Below the pieces are notes generated by a model. The model had not been told where the DNA came from. It was given only the letters and a program-made list of their open reading frames with translations, and ran no database searches. DNA of 64,000 nt from Dipteronia dyeriana (taxonomy: Eukaryota > Streptophyta > Magnoliopsida > Sapindales > Sapindaceae). This document shows positions 1-12,110 of this stretch, one piece after another. How positions within the stretch are numbered: position 1 is the first letter of the stretch; every line of letters begins with the position of its first letter. The DNA lies in the NCBI GenBank assembly GCA_032871835.1, contig CM065297.1, positions 38,813,098 through 38,877,097 of the forward strand, written 5' to 3'. The position numbers and the translations under genes are program-made.

Positions 1-1593
1 ATATAGAGATACCTTAACAAGCATTTTTCATCAAATGCAAAGTCTTCACCCTTTTTATGAGTTCTCTAGGCTTGTTTGTCTCCATCACAACAAGTTACCG
101 GTGTGTCATCCCAAGAGAATAAAAACTAAGCATTTCAGCTCAAACACATTTAAAAATGAACTTCCACAAAGTTAACCAATAGATTTCGACTATCATATCA
201 ACGAATGTGAGAGAGCTAAGTTATGCCAAGTTAGAAAGAAATAAAGATAGATAGCTACAAATCTTAATAACTTGAAACCAAACTTAAAGCTAACTCACAT
301 GTGCACCTTATACTAAAAGTAAAAGCACTCACCTTTGACCCATATGGTCTTGGATGAACTTACACAGATATCATGCTCATTCTTGACTTTAATGTTGAAC
401 CTGGAGTGGAGATCATTGATTATTTGATTCAAGAGAATATCTTTAACAGCCATCTCCTTAACATTACTAGCAATACATGCTTTGTCAAGATTTTCACAAG
501 GAAGACTTCTTCTTCAAATAATTTTTAACATGCATTTTAGGATTGTCATGGTTATCAACAACTAGACCTCTAACCTGCTTCAAAGTTAGGTAAACCTTTT
601 TCTCTCTAGATGCATTTCCTAATTTGCAAAATTCTGTATACTTATAACACCTAGGTTTAATGTGACCAACGATGTTACAATAATGGAAAACATGAATAAA
701 ATATGTGAGTGTACCTTGTTGTCTTAAAGAAGTAGAAAGAGTTTAAGAAGGTACCTTGTCTTTCTTATTACCTTTGACTTTGAGAGATTGTCCTTTGGAG
801 AATTTTTCACCATTTTATTGTTATCCTTCCTTGAAATAGTTAATACTTTCTCAAGCCTCTTCTTTCCTTTCAACTTGCTAGACTCTCCATGAGATTGATC
901 AAGTTTTGTTACATTATTCACCTTGACTGAGCCATTAGCCAAGTTTTTTATTGCTTGCTGGGCTATGTCGATCAGTTCAATGTAAGCTTGCTATACTCTC
1001 GTATTCTTGACAATCTCTTCACTATCATAGACAAGCCTCTCTACTTCATATAACCTCTTCAAAAGATCAAGATTTTCATGACATTTGTTCACTTGACTCT
1101 TCATTTCCACTTCGTTCAAAGCTTCATCTCTATCTATCAAGTTGAAGTTGGTAGCCTTTGACTTACAATTTTCTTCATTGAGTTACAAAGTCAAGTGATC
1201 ATGTCTAGCTTGAGTTACAAAGACAAGTGATCATGTCTAGCTTGATTTCCCATCTTCTTCTTCTTCTTCAATTTCTTCTTGATGCGAAGTCCTGTCATGT
1301 AAGTAGTTACCTATACAAACAATATCTTCCAAGGAATCTAGTTCCTCCTCATCTTTGCTTTTGTCAGTAATAATCTCTTTAAGCATATCAAAAAAAAAAA
1401 TTTAGTAAACAAATACCAAGAAGAAAATAAAGAACCATATTCACAAATAGCTTGAAGAATATTCCTTGTCCTTTTTGTTTCATTAACAAGAGATGGAAAC
1501 TCAACACAAACAATAATAGACTTAAGGTTGCTATCCATAGCAAGTACATCAGCATGAGTGTATCCTGGGATCTCACTAAGTGCAAACTAGTGT
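1..1593 (-). pseudogene. Family S (SIRE-like copia) gag remnant, C-terminal part
   Basis: Read on the minus strand downstream of the primer site at 1594-1610, this stretch holds broken frames of a SIRE-type gag. They include a Lys/Glu-rich coiled-coil section (about 940-1330) and a zinc-knuckle block at about 643-690. The knuckle keeps the CxxxGHxxxxC core, but its first cysteine is phenylalanine. The gag end (about 327) and the non-coding sequence after it (1-325) align with 56010-56410 of the complete element at 52120-61693, so both belong to one family. The gag N-terminus seen in the other copies is not evident here. Frameshifts and stops are frequent. The element continues past the window start. 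Confidence 0.7.
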
Positions 1594-1610
1594 CCAGCTC
1601 TAATACCAAA
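1594..1610 (-). other. Primer binding site (initiator-Met type), family S
   Basis: On the minus strand the sequence directly after the LTR end reads TTTGGTATTAGAGCTGG. This is close to the TGGTATCAGAGC complement of the initiator tRNA-Met 3' end that plant copia elements use. It fixes the minus-strand direction of the element and the inner LTR border at 1611. Confidence 0.8.
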
Positions 1611-4247
1611 TGAAAATACAAACACGGTTAATTTACCTTACGCCAAAGTAGAGGGGGTGAATAGGTTAGTGCAAAATTTTCATTCCCTTGAAACAAATTT
1701 AATTTTGTCCCTCTACATAGCTTGTACCACAATTTTTATTAATCATTCAAAAGCAAAATCATCTAAACAAAGATATGCTTGATCAAACAAAGTCAAAACT
1801 TTCAAGTGATACAAACTAGGCTATTTAAACAAAAGCCTAGAACAAGTTCAAATCTTTATATAAAATGAATGTCGATTACAAGAATATCAAACAAGATATA
1901 TATCAACACAAAGTAGGATATATATCAACACATATACAAATATCAAGAGATAGGGATAGAGAAAATCAACACACGGTTTTTATGTGGTAAAACCTCCAAA
2001 GAGGAAACATCCATGGGTTGATGCCACAACCACCGACAAATAACTTCCACTAGTAAGAGAAAAGGATACAATCTCTCAAGTGAACACTTCACCTAGAAAT
2101 CTACCCTTCAAACCTACACAATGAAAGAGATGCCACCTTGCTTAAATATCCAAATCACTCCAATCCTAGTCAAGACTCCATCAATAAATGGAAGATCCCC
2201 TCTCCAAAATGTGACTTCCACGCTCAAATTGAAGATCCTCTCTCCAATATGAGACTGTCACGCTTAGCTATCTGGATCACCCTGATCCTCGCAAAGACTT
2301 CATGCACAAATTGAAGATCCCCTTTCCAAAATGCAACTTATAATGCACGAACCAAAGAATCACTCTAAGGATTATGACTTCCAACCTTTTCACAAGGCCT
2401 CATACGTGATCATGAATGTGGAACGCTAACAAGCACACAACACATTCTATGGGAACTAGACTTATGCATGAAAGCTCATATATCAAATATGTATAGTTAC
2501 TATGCATGAATAATAATTATAGAAAATATGAAAACACCATAACACATTTAGCTTCTAAATTTATTTGTGTCACTAAACCTTGAATCATTATTAGTCATTA
2601 AAGCATATAAACAATACTTAGCATCAAACAAAAATCATGCTAGAACCATAACATCTTATCAGTATAATTCCAAGAAAGAAATATAGAGCAAGTATTCACA
2701 AAGTATTCAATTAAAATATATCAAGTAAACTTATAAAAAAATTATGGTATTCAATCTTGACATTCATATACGAAAACCATGCACGATAAAATCCTGAAAA
2801 GTTTCATAACTTCCTAATTTGAACTCGTAACTTAATGAATAACTTAAATGACCGGAACTCAATATAGAATATTATAAGCACAAATTCAAGTTCAATATCT
2901 TACAAATACATTAAAATGAACTCAAGAACACATAAGCATGTAATTTTCTAGAAATAATCTAGAACATGCAATTTCACAAAATTTGTCACCTTTAGAATTA
3001 ATACATGTGCATGCACGAATAAATGTGTGCATGTGTCATATCAATTTTTGGACAATGATGCAGGGACACAAATGTATGATATATGTGTGTGTGCTTAGAC
3101 ATTGCAAGAGAAAAGAGGTCTCAATATACCTTTAGCTATGTGATATGAACCTCACCAAGAGCAGTGAGACCCGGAACCAATATATGGTAACGAAAGATCG
3201 TTTTCTAATCAAGTTTTTAAACAAGAATATTATCGGACCGCGACCCGTTACCTATAAAGAGGTAAGAACCAACGGTATCAAGAAGATTGTAGACGCCACA
3301 CTCAAGAACAAGAAAGAAGGAGAGTGATAAGTCAAGGTTTGAACGCCACAAGGTAGAACCTTGATAAGTTCATAGTTCTATGAAGAACCAAAGAGAAAAT
3401 TCTCTCAAATTTATTTCAATTCAAAATCTATTCTCAAATTACATCAATTGGTCCCTTTTATACTAAAAATATCTAAGACCTAAAATGGAATAAATATTAG
3501 GCAATTAATGCCTTACAATCAGGAAAATAAATGCAAACAACTTTAGAAAAATAAATAAATACTAAAATAGCAACTAGTTGATTTGTTCCTTATTTGAAAA
3601 GCTGAATTTGGGAAACAAATCAGCCATTTATTTGGAAAACAAATCAACTCTTTATTTGGGGAAATAAATAAAATAAGGAATATGCTGAAATTGGCAATAT
3701 GCTGAAATTGAATTCTCCTCCAACCATACGTCGCCCAAAATATAGGAAATATGTTGAAATTCGGACTCCACAACTCAAGTCTTCGCGCAATAAGATAGAT
3801 GGCCAAATTTGGACTTTTTGTGATCTGTTTTGGAGGACAGGTTCTTCATATCATCTGTAGATCTTGTCTTGGGCTTTCCGAAAACATATTATAATAGGCG
3901 ATCTGACTTCAGATGCTTTCTATAGAGGTCCACGAAGTTCAGCCCGGATTTGGTCTTCATGTGGGCAGAATTTGGACTTTAGCAACTCAGAATCACCCCA
4001 TCATTTAATACTTCTTTGATCCTCTTGCTTCCTTTTAATTGGCCCAATTGGAATATGCAATAGTTCCTTTGGTGATGCTTCTTGATTCTCATCACTATGA
4101 GTTCCTTTAGTAGCCACTACTTTGCTTGAATTGTTGTCCAATCTTCCTTGAAGCTTGATGATCCATAAATCCTAGACAACTAATAAATACAAAGCAAATA
4201 TTGTTTTTATATAGAATTATACCAACACAAGACTTAAAAACCTAACA
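1611..4247 (-). mobile_element. 5' LTR of family S element, minus strand, with nested G3 solo LTR
   Basis: The LTR starts on the minus strand with TGTTAGG (plus 4241-4247) and ends with GTATTTTCA next to the primer site. Near its 3' end are the CACCCCC tract (about 1650-1665) and a conserved GTGGATGTTT...ACCACATAAA stem-loop module (1978-2019). A degenerate array related to the U5 minisatellite of the other family S LTRs lies near 2090-2400. The LTR is interrupted at 3141-4094 by a solo LTR with 5-bp target duplication, leaving about 1.68 kb of its own sequence. The outer neighbour at 4248 is an Athila-like LTR, and the copia element appears to have inserted into it. Confidence 0.75.
3141..4094 (-). 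mobile_element. Solo LTR, family G3, with target duplication CTATG
   Basis: The 954-bp unit runs TGATATG...TTCTCATCA on the plus strand and is flanked by perfect 5-bp duplications CTATG (3136-3140 and 4095-4099). A second copy lies at 37250-38024. Transcription direction is inferred as minus because that strand carries AGTATAAAAGGG (near 3452-3465), a good TATA box, followed by an AATAAA-like stretch. No internal region or second LTR is present, so this is a solo LTR left by LTR-LTR recombination. A 60-residue plus-strand frame inside it (3145-3327) is antisense to U5 and is not called as a gene. The parent superfamily is not certain, but gypsy is favoured. Confidence 0.85.
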
Positions 4248-4905
4248 ATTAGGCTGTTTGGTGTATTGTGCATGTGCTTAATGGGTCTAGACCTAGGCAC
4301 AATTGCTCATTCCATTCCTTTGGTTAAGTGGTGAGAATTGATTTTTGTATTCCTTAATCAACAAATGATTTGTAAAAATAGATGATTTGGTTTTGGAATC
4401 CTTAATCAAGATAACTAGCCTTTGAATTTGTTTGAATGGTGCTTGAATGTTTATTATCAACATGACTAGCTTGTGTGTTCGATGAATTTATATACCTATT
4501 GTAACCACAATCTTGAATCTTTTTAAGTCACATTTATTTTCGTGGCAAGGGTGTTTTTCCTTTAAGAGTAGACTAACTTTAATTGTTTTGTAGTGAAATT
4601 GTTTTCCATTTAGAAAGGCAAGCACCCAGTTACATTTCTGTCCAAAGTGTAATTTAATTTAGTTTAGCTTATTTGCTCCCCACACACCATCTGCATTATG
4701 CGTACAAATCACACATGCCATTCTCACCCTTTCCATGTTCTATTGACATCACTTTCAATAAACACTTTAATAAGAAACAGTTAGAGGGATACCAACTCTC
4801 TTTGAGAACGATCCCTTTAATTTTTTGCTATACTAGTCATTAGTCACTAGCACTCGTGAGGTTGAACTTATAAATATCTTTTGAAGGGAGTACGACAGTA
4901 AAACA
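4248..4905 (+). mobile_element. 5' LTR remnant of Athila-like gypsy element
   Basis: 4252-4475 matches 7832-8050 as a direct repeat, and the two are the LTR copies of one element. This copy has lost its 5' part to the family S insertion at 4247 and ends with AAAACA at 4905, two bases before a gypsy-type primer site. The 3' copy is cut at 8052 by a C2 LTR, so neither LTR is whole. The shared part differs by point changes and small indels, indicating an old insertion. Confidence 0.65.
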
Positions 4906-4907
4906 AA

Positions 4908-4925
4908 TGGCGTCACTGCCACGGA
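4908..4925 (+). other. Primer binding site, Athila-like element
   Basis: TGGCGTCACTGCCACGGA resembles the TGGCGCCGTTGCCGGGGA primer site (tRNA-Asp complement) used by Athila-type gypsy elements, with several substitutions. Its position two bases after the LTR end is typical. Confidence 0.65.
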
Positions 4926-6252
4926 GGTGACTTATTTGTTAATCGTCTCTAGTTTTAGCTGTTAATAATGTAGTTTGTGATGTTTATTTTGTTTGTTTTT
5001 TTTTTGTTTTAAGCAAATGCATTTGATATTCTTTGAGTTATTTGTACAAGGAAAAGAAAATTTATGTGCTCCAATAGCCCATTTGAAACAAAACACATAG
5101 CTTTTTATTTCATTCCCCACACTTAGAAAGAACCAATCTTTAATAATGAAACCGTACCTAATGAGCTTGGACCATATGGTGATATAGATAGCAGATTATT
5201 GGGGTGTTTCTGTGATTACTCCTATTATTAGTTGGGAAGAAACCAATGAGTTTCTTGGTTTTAAATTGTAAATGTAGTTTCATGTATTAAAGCTTAAATG
5301 CAAGCATTAAAGTTTATATGTGTATAGTCGTTCAAAAGAAAGAAAGCAAAAAAAAAAAGAGTATCTACTCAAAAGAAAGAAGGAGTATAAAAAATGAAAA
5401 TAAAAGAGAAGCCTTGATGCATACTTGCAATAGATTTACCTGAGGATGTAGAGATTTCATTGAAAATGGTCAACTATCCTATGATACAATCTATTTTTGG
5501 GATGTCATTATTTCATTGTGCAATCATGTGATATGGTCTTAGGTATTTCGCTTTCCATTTTCCCATTCTTTCTTAGCCTACACCTATGGCCTCGTTACAA
5601 CCATGAAAGACATAGCAGATCTCTTGGTAATGCTTGCTTCATTGTAAAATTGCATGTGCTCTACCTATGTTCTTAACGTTTTATTCGTTCATGAGATCCT
5701 TTGTACTTATATGAGCATTTTTTCTAATTATATGACAATGCAAATATATTTTGATTCCATGGACATAAAGTCCAATTCGCATATATTGATTAGTGTTATC
5801 GCCTAGGTTCTTATAGAAAACATGAGAGTAATCCAGTGAGGATTAGAAGTCAAGGTGAATTCTATCCTAGGCATTCAAGCTTCGTTGTTGAGTAAACCAA
5901 AAACATCCTAAATATTGGCATGCATGCATTGCGTGTGTATTGATTTATATGACATATTTTTAGTATTAATACAACAATTTTAGCATGCATGTAGTTTTGG
6001 CATGGTATGTTTAAGGTGGCATCTTAATGTTTTGCTTTGTAGAGTTGCGTTTATGGGTACCATATTGGTAAACCCTCAGGAGACTAGAACTCTTCCTACA
6101 AGGGATACCTAGAAGTTTCAAAGGTTTGTGGCACATGTTTAGTGCCATCATTTCTCCCATGAAATTGGAATAGTTAGTTTTTACTTGTTAATGTGTTTTA
6201 GAATTCTTAGTTGTTTTTGGTTTTTAGTTTTGCTCAAGGATGAGCACAAGTT
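4926..6252 (+). mobile_element. Non-coding internal region of Athila-like element
   Basis: About 1.3 kb lies between primer site and polypurine tract, with no open frame of note on either strand. No gag, protease, RT or integrase motif is visible. The element is therefore either a LARD-like non-autonomous derivative or a deletion product. The segment ends with a stretch (about 6220-6265) that resembles the end-of-ORF and PPT context common to non-chromovirus gypsy elements of plants. Confidence 0.55.
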
Positions 6253-6266
6253 AGGTTTAGGGGTAT
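6253..6266 (+). other. Polypurine tract, Athila-like element
   Basis: TAGGTTTAGGGGTA lies directly before the TGATTTGTAC start of the 3' LTR. This GGTTTAGGGG context is typical of plant non-chromovirus gypsy 3' ends. Confidence 0.55.
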
Positions 6267-6267
6267 T

Positions 6268-8052
6268 TGATTTGTACAATTTTGTACCTATTTTAGGCTC
6301 CTTATTACTAACGTTTATGCTCGGTTTCGAGCGTTTCGTGTATATCATATGTGTTTAAGCCCTGTGTAGATTTACTTCCCAAATGTTATGTGCATGCTCG
6401 GTTTCGAGCATTTTGTGTATATCATATGTGTTTAAGCCATGTGTAGGTTTACTTCCCTAAAGTTAGGTGTATGCTTGGTTTCGAGCGTTTCGTGTATATC
6501 ATATGTGTTTAAGCCATGTGTAGGTTTACTTCCCTAAAGTTAGGTGTATACTCGGTTTCGAGCGTTTCTTGTATATCATATGTGTTTAAGCCCTGTGTAG
6601 GTTTACTTTCCTAAAGTTAGGTGATTGAGTATAAAGTGACGCTTTAAAGGCAAAGAGGAAGAAAAAGAGTTGATTTTGGGTTTTTAGAAGAAGACTGTGT
6701 GTTCCAACTCATAGATCCAAGTTACGGATGTTCCCTAATGAGAACAACTACTTCAAACTGTGACATCAGCAAGAAGAACCAAGTAGTAAATATTTCTCAC
6801 ATGAGACTGCGAGTTCACTGTGAGTTCTACCTCGCAATTTAATGTCCTAGATGTCTCCTAGAAGATACTGCCTAGTCAGACTGTGACCTCAAGCTTAGAG
6901 ATCCATATCTGCTACTTCAAACTACGAGTTCTAACTCGCAGATCAATGTTACAGATGCAAACCATTGGAGTCTGCTACTTTAGATTACGAGTTCAAGACA
7001 ACAGATACAAGACGGCTGCCAGATCTACGAGCTCCTACTCATAAATTCACCTCATAGAAGTTGCCCATAATTCCACTGCCATCTAAATCTATGAGTTACA
7101 ACCAGCAAATTTAGATCTGTGACTTCAAGCTGTGAGTTCCAACTTGAATATTTGGGTCAGCAGAACCATATCTATTGCAGATCAAGATATTTTTAGGGGC
7201 AAACTTGACTTTTCACACCCAATTAGTGCCCTAGCCTTCAAACACTATAAATATACCACCTTGTTTGTCTTTATCCAAAAGAATCGTACTATCACATATA
7301 CCAACATCATATCTTATTCTTCAACAACTCAAAAGTGAGAGAGGAGATTCAAAGACTTCAAGGGATGTTCTCCTCCACGGATGTCCTACCACCACCAAGA
7401 GAAAGAAGAGCAAAGGAAATAGAGATCTTGGTTTTCTCTAAACTCTTCTCTTTGTTTTATTTTCTATTTCTTTGATATGTAATCCCCAATAGGGAATATT
7501 TGTAAACTAACACTTGGCTTGTTATATATAATATTTACTGAGATTCAACTTGGATCTTAACTCTATTCTTTGAGATTAAGCTATATCTCTCTTTTCTTGA
7601 CATGTATGTTAGTGAATGAGTAGAATTTGATATGTTTGCATAAGTAAGTCTGTAGAATAAAACAAATAATGCAGTTTAAAAGTATAGTCTCACTCCTGTT
7701 GTGTGTTGGCGATGAAAGGGAATCAATTTGTATGAACTGATTTGAGTGAAAGAGCACATCTGTGTTCCGATTGATTAATCGTGAATGGATCTTTATTGTT
7801 AACTCTTGAATTTATACATGGTTAAACTATATTAGGTTGTTTTGTATTGTTCATGTGCTTAATGGGTTTAGACCTAGACACAATTGCTCATTACATGCCT
7901 TTGGTTAAGTGACGAGAATCGATTTCGGTATTCCTTAATCAACAAATGATTGATAGTAAGAGATGATTTGGTTTTGAAATCCTTAACTAAAGAGAACTAG
8001 CCCTTGAATCTGTTTAAATGGTGCTTGAATATTGAATAACAACATGACTAGC
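6268..8052 (+). mobile_element. 3' LTR (5' part) of Athila-like gypsy element
   Basis: The LTR starts TGATTTGTAC after the polypurine tract. It contains the 77-bp tandem array at 6311-6625, a TATA box CTATAAATATA near 7243-7254, and from 7832 the segment shared with the 5' LTR at 4252. It is cut at 8052/8053 by the 3' end of a C2 LTR. The missing LTR tail (as seen at 4476-4905) was not found elsewhere in the window, so a larger rearrangement followed. Confidence 0.6.
6311..6625 (+). repeat. 77-bp tandem repeat, four units, in U3 of the Athila-like LTR
   Basis: Four units start near 6321, 6398, 6475 and 6552, each exactly 77 bp apart. Each carries a GCTCGGTTTCGAGC-type hairpin (one arm changed in unit 3) followed by the string TATATCATATGTGTTTAAGCC. 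Units differ by a few substitutions. The position upstream of the LTR TATA box suggests a U3 enhancer-type array (inference). Confidence 0.85.
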
Positions 8053-10524
8053 TATAGGAAAAAAATGCAGTGGAAGCGAAAATTTCGATTGGTATATTAA
8101 AAACAAAATCCTTTAAAAGAATAAACTTTAACCATTGATTAATTAACATAAAATCAAAGTATAGTACTTTTTTCTCGTGACGATTGAAGTTGCACCAAAT
8201 TGAATCTGTAAGATCTTCCATTCCAATATCGAACGTGAATAACCTAGGAGTATGGGCTCTCTAGCTTTGAATTGTATACATGAAGATGGAAACAAACAAT
8301 TTTTTTTTCTTTTGTTAGTAACAATAATCTTTCTAGAGAAAACCCAATAATGTTTGGTCACTAGTGAATTCTTAATCTATTGATTGAAACTCCCATGAGC
8401 CCGATTCTATATTGTATGCAAAACCTTTTGATGTAAAGGATACTAGTGCACTATCAAAAATAAAAACGTTCCCTCTTTTCTCTATGCTTGGCCGAATTCT
8501 TCCCATAGTGGTTTGGATGAAGTTTTTATTTTTATCTGTCTAAGCAAAATATAAAAATAAAAACTTTTTTCAAGCCACTTTAACAATCCTTGGCTGAAAT
8601 ATCTTATAGAATTCTTAGGCTTTACCGAATTCAACAAATTCATATATAGGTGGCCAATCCACTCTTTATGAGGATTTACTTGGTGGCCAAGAATCTTCTC
8701 TTTAGAAGAAATTACTTTCACCCAGCCTCCTTTCATTTTTCATAATTCTTTTCCACACCGAGACTCTTATTACAACTCATTAGTGTATTTATCCAATAAC
8801 TAATTATTGAATATAAATTAAATTGTGGCTTTATCATAAACTTTTTAATTTGACCAATAGTCAATTAGAGTTTGATAAATATCAAATACTTCCTAATTTG
8901 ACTAGATAAAAAAAATCCTTTTATTTTTCAACTTATCAGATAAAGTATTTGATACTTATCATACTACCAACAGTAGTATGACACCAGGAGACCTTCTCCT
9001 GCTAGGAATTTTTTTTTGACTTTAAATTTAATAATTAATAAATAAATAAATTAGTTTCCATTTAATTAAATAATAAAAAACAATATATTAGGCTATTTTA
9101 TAAGCCCTGGCTGCGCAAGCCTATTATATGGGCAACATATTATTTTTTTATTTCATTAAATCCGTTGGATGTTAATAAAAAGTTCACATGTGAACTAGAC
9201 TCAATTTTATTAAAAAAGAAACAAGTCTGTATGCCATAAATTAATACATTAATATAATTTAAACAACATATTTAATTAAAATGTGCAAATTATATTCTTA
9301 ATGTACTAATGGAATGCTAAACTTACCCCATTAGGGCAACCCAAGGAATCCCACATCCTTGGCGGCCGATTGTAGGTATTTTGAAGAGTTCCCGAGTGTC
9401 TCGATCATACATGATCGCACCTTTCCAAAACTTTTGGACTCTAAAATCCAAAAACAATTCTATATGGACCCTGAAATTGGTCCAGTAGAATATATCAAGT
9501 GATCCATGCATGTTTGTCTGATTTGGGGATCTTGGCGGGATATCTAAATTTAAGCTCCAATAGACATAACCTAATCACAATTAACAAATGATTCACTTAG
9601 GTCCAACCTATTAATTTTAGTTCATTCTACTAAAGAACCAAAATTGAACTCTTAAATAAATATAGAATAAGTTAATGTTCCTCATTCGTACCTTAGACGG
9701 AGAGAGTGCTTCTTCGTGAAGAATACCAGTAATTGACAAGAGCTCATAGACCATCTATAGCTCTTCTAGTTACCATATTTACTCATATGACCACATTTTG
9801 AATAGGATATTTTGACTTGTCCAGAAGCCATGTTTCAATAGACACTATTGAAAACTTAACGAGATTTAATATCCAATACCTCAAAACATCCATATGATGA
9901 TATTCTACTCTCATTTAATAAATGTAGGCACGATGTCCATATCTATAAATGATGTCCTCTATCGATTAACAAATGAATACCACCAAACTATCGAGGATAG
10001 ACTATGCAATATAATCACACTCATTGATAGCTCAAATGATAACACTTGCAACTATAAGTCCATCATTTATCTCAGGATTGAGATAGACTCTCTGATTGTC
10101 TTTAAGTGAAAACATTTATCCATTGACAGTTCTGGATAAAGTATTTCACTGTGATCCTAATCAATGCACCCACTATATTCTTTTGCCCAAAAAAACCACA
10201 CTTTGATGATTTTAGACTCATCATAACACATTTGATCCCACTCAAATACTAGCAAAAGAATCTACAACTTTAACAAGAAAAAGGCGCCCAACCTTTATCT
10301 TTGGTTGTGAATATTAAAGATTTGTGTCTACCATATACATATCCAGATATACAAGAAATTCTTCTTTTCTCATAGTATTTTGACCTTAAGATTATATACT
10401 TTTGACAATCATAATAATTAAACTATAAATGCTATAAGATTTTTTAAACTAGAAATCACTTGATTAATATGAAAAGATTGTCAAATACATTATTACACTC
10501 TTGATATTAAGCATAATCCCAACA
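8053..10524 (-). mobile_element. 3' LTR of C2 copia element, minus strand
   Basis: On the minus strand the LTR starts TGTTGGGATTATGC-like at 10524 and ends TTTTTTTCCTATA at 8053, where the family end is TTTTTCCCTACA. Length is 2472 bp. The inner border is set by the polypurine tract at 10525. It is the only near full-length C2 LTR in the window still joined to internal sequence. Frames of 60-85 codons inside it are not shared with other C2 LTR copies as coding sequence and are not called. Confidence 0.8.
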
Positions 10525-10540
10525 ATCTTCCACCTGCTCT
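10525..10540 (-). other. Polypurine tract of C2 element
   Basis: The minus strand reads AGAGCAGGTGGAAGAT immediately before TGTTGGG. This AGGTGGAGATTGTTGGG-type junction is the usual 3' LTR border of many plant copia elements. Confidence 0.8.
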
Positions 10541-12110
10541 ATAGCAAGTGTGTTATATCTCTTTTCCCCATGTTTTCCAAGTGCCCATCAAAACTATTTT
10601 ATAGTAAAACCTTTGTGAATGGATCCGCTAGATTTTCCGCTAACGCGATCTTGGTAATTGTTACGTCTCCCCTATGCACAATTTTCCTCAGAAGATGATT
10701 CTTTCTTTCAATATGTTTCCTTTTCTTATGAATTCTTAGATCTGTCGAATTTTCCACTGCTCCATTATTGTCATATTAGACAGTGATCTACTTATTCGCA
10801 TCAGGAACCACTTCCAAGTGAATCAGGAATTGACGAAGCTAGACATTCTCTCTAGTAGCTTCGCATGCTTCAACATACTCAACTTCCACGGTGGAATCAA
10901 CAATACAAGATTGCTTTATACTCCTCCATATGACTGCACCTCCTCCAAGAGTAAACAAAGATCTTGATGTTGTTCTCCTGGAGTCAGAATCCGACTGGAA
11001 ATCAGAATCTGTATACCCAATAGAAATTAAATCCCCTCTAGAGTATACAAGCATATATTCTCTTGTTCTCCTAAGATACTTGAAAATATGTTTGACTTCC
11101 ATCCAGTGATCAGGATAAGTTTTTGATTTAAAAATGTTAACTTTATCAACAGTAAAACAAATATATGGTATGGAGTAGAGCATTGCATACATGAGACTTT
11201 CAATTGTCGAGGCTTATTGAACCCTACTTAAGAATTGCTTTTCATTCTCATTCTTAGGACCTTGCTCCTTAGAAAGTTTGATTCCATGTCTGAAAGGTAA
11301 CATACCTTTCTCAGAATCTTCCACGGGGAAACCTAGACCAAATTTTTTATTCTATGTATGATGCTTAGTATAATGCAGTATTTCTATTCCTTCTATCCTT
11401 TATTACTTGGATACCAATAATATAAGTTGCTTCTCCTAAGTCCTTCATATCAAATTGTTTTGCTAACCATTCTTTTACTGATGTCAATACGTCTACATCA
11501 TTTTCGATGAGTAGTATATCATCAACATAATGAACTAGGAAAACTAACTTGTCGTATTTGTCCCTTTGTATACTCAAGGTTTGTCAAGGTTTTGAATAAA
11601 TCCAAAACCTTTCACTTCTTGATCAAACTTTATGTTCCAGGATCTGGATTCTTACTTCAACCCATATATGGATCTTTGCAACTTGCATACCATTTCCTCT
11701 TGGCCCTTTTTAAAGAATCCTTTTGGTTGCATCATACAAATGCTTTTTTCAAAACTGCCAAGAAGGAAAGTTGACTTGATGTCCATTTGCCAAATCTCTA
11801 GGTCTAGAGATGTTGCATTGGATAAGAGTATCCTAATGGATTTAAGCATGGCCAGAGGAGAGAAAGTTTCCTTATAGTCGATACCATCGTTCTGTGTGTA
11901 ACCTTTAGCTACTAATCTAGCTTTAATGGTTTCCACCTTTCCATCCATTCCACTCTTCCTCTTGTATACCCACTTGCACCTAATGAGTTTTATTCCTTTA
12001 GGAAAGTCTACAAGAGACCAGACTTTGTTTCTAAACATAGACTCAATTTAAGATTGCATTACCTTTTGCCAATGATGACTATCAACATACTTCATAGCTT
12101 GCTTGTACGT
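10541..12110 (-). pseudogene. C2 copia pol remnant: reverse transcriptase and RNase H
   Basis: Minus-strand frames give the copia RT (RVT_2) at about 12040-11365. Visible motifs include CKWVYKRKSG, ARLVAKGYTQ, QMDIKSTFL, and the catalytic YVDDILL near 11520. RNase H follows at about 11190-10840 (GYTDSDFQSDSDSRRTTS, then DSTVEVEYVEACEA). A terminal ENLADPFTK-like motif lies near 10620. Stops and frameshifts separate these blocks, so no functional protein is made. Known role: the RT and RNase H of a Ty1/copia polyprotein copy the element RNA into DNA. Confidence 0.85.

Noticed and set aside
3145..3327. 60-residue open frame, with a longer version at 37197-37436, similar in the two places
   Set aside because: Both lie within copies of one solo LTR and are antisense to its inferred transcription. 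Similarity is explained by repeat identity, and the longer start in the second copy comes from the flanking T1 sequence.
8482..8736. 84-residue minus-strand frame in the C2 LTR
   Set aside because: Other copies of this LTR segment (for example 16010-16260 and 22230-22530) do not preserve the frame.
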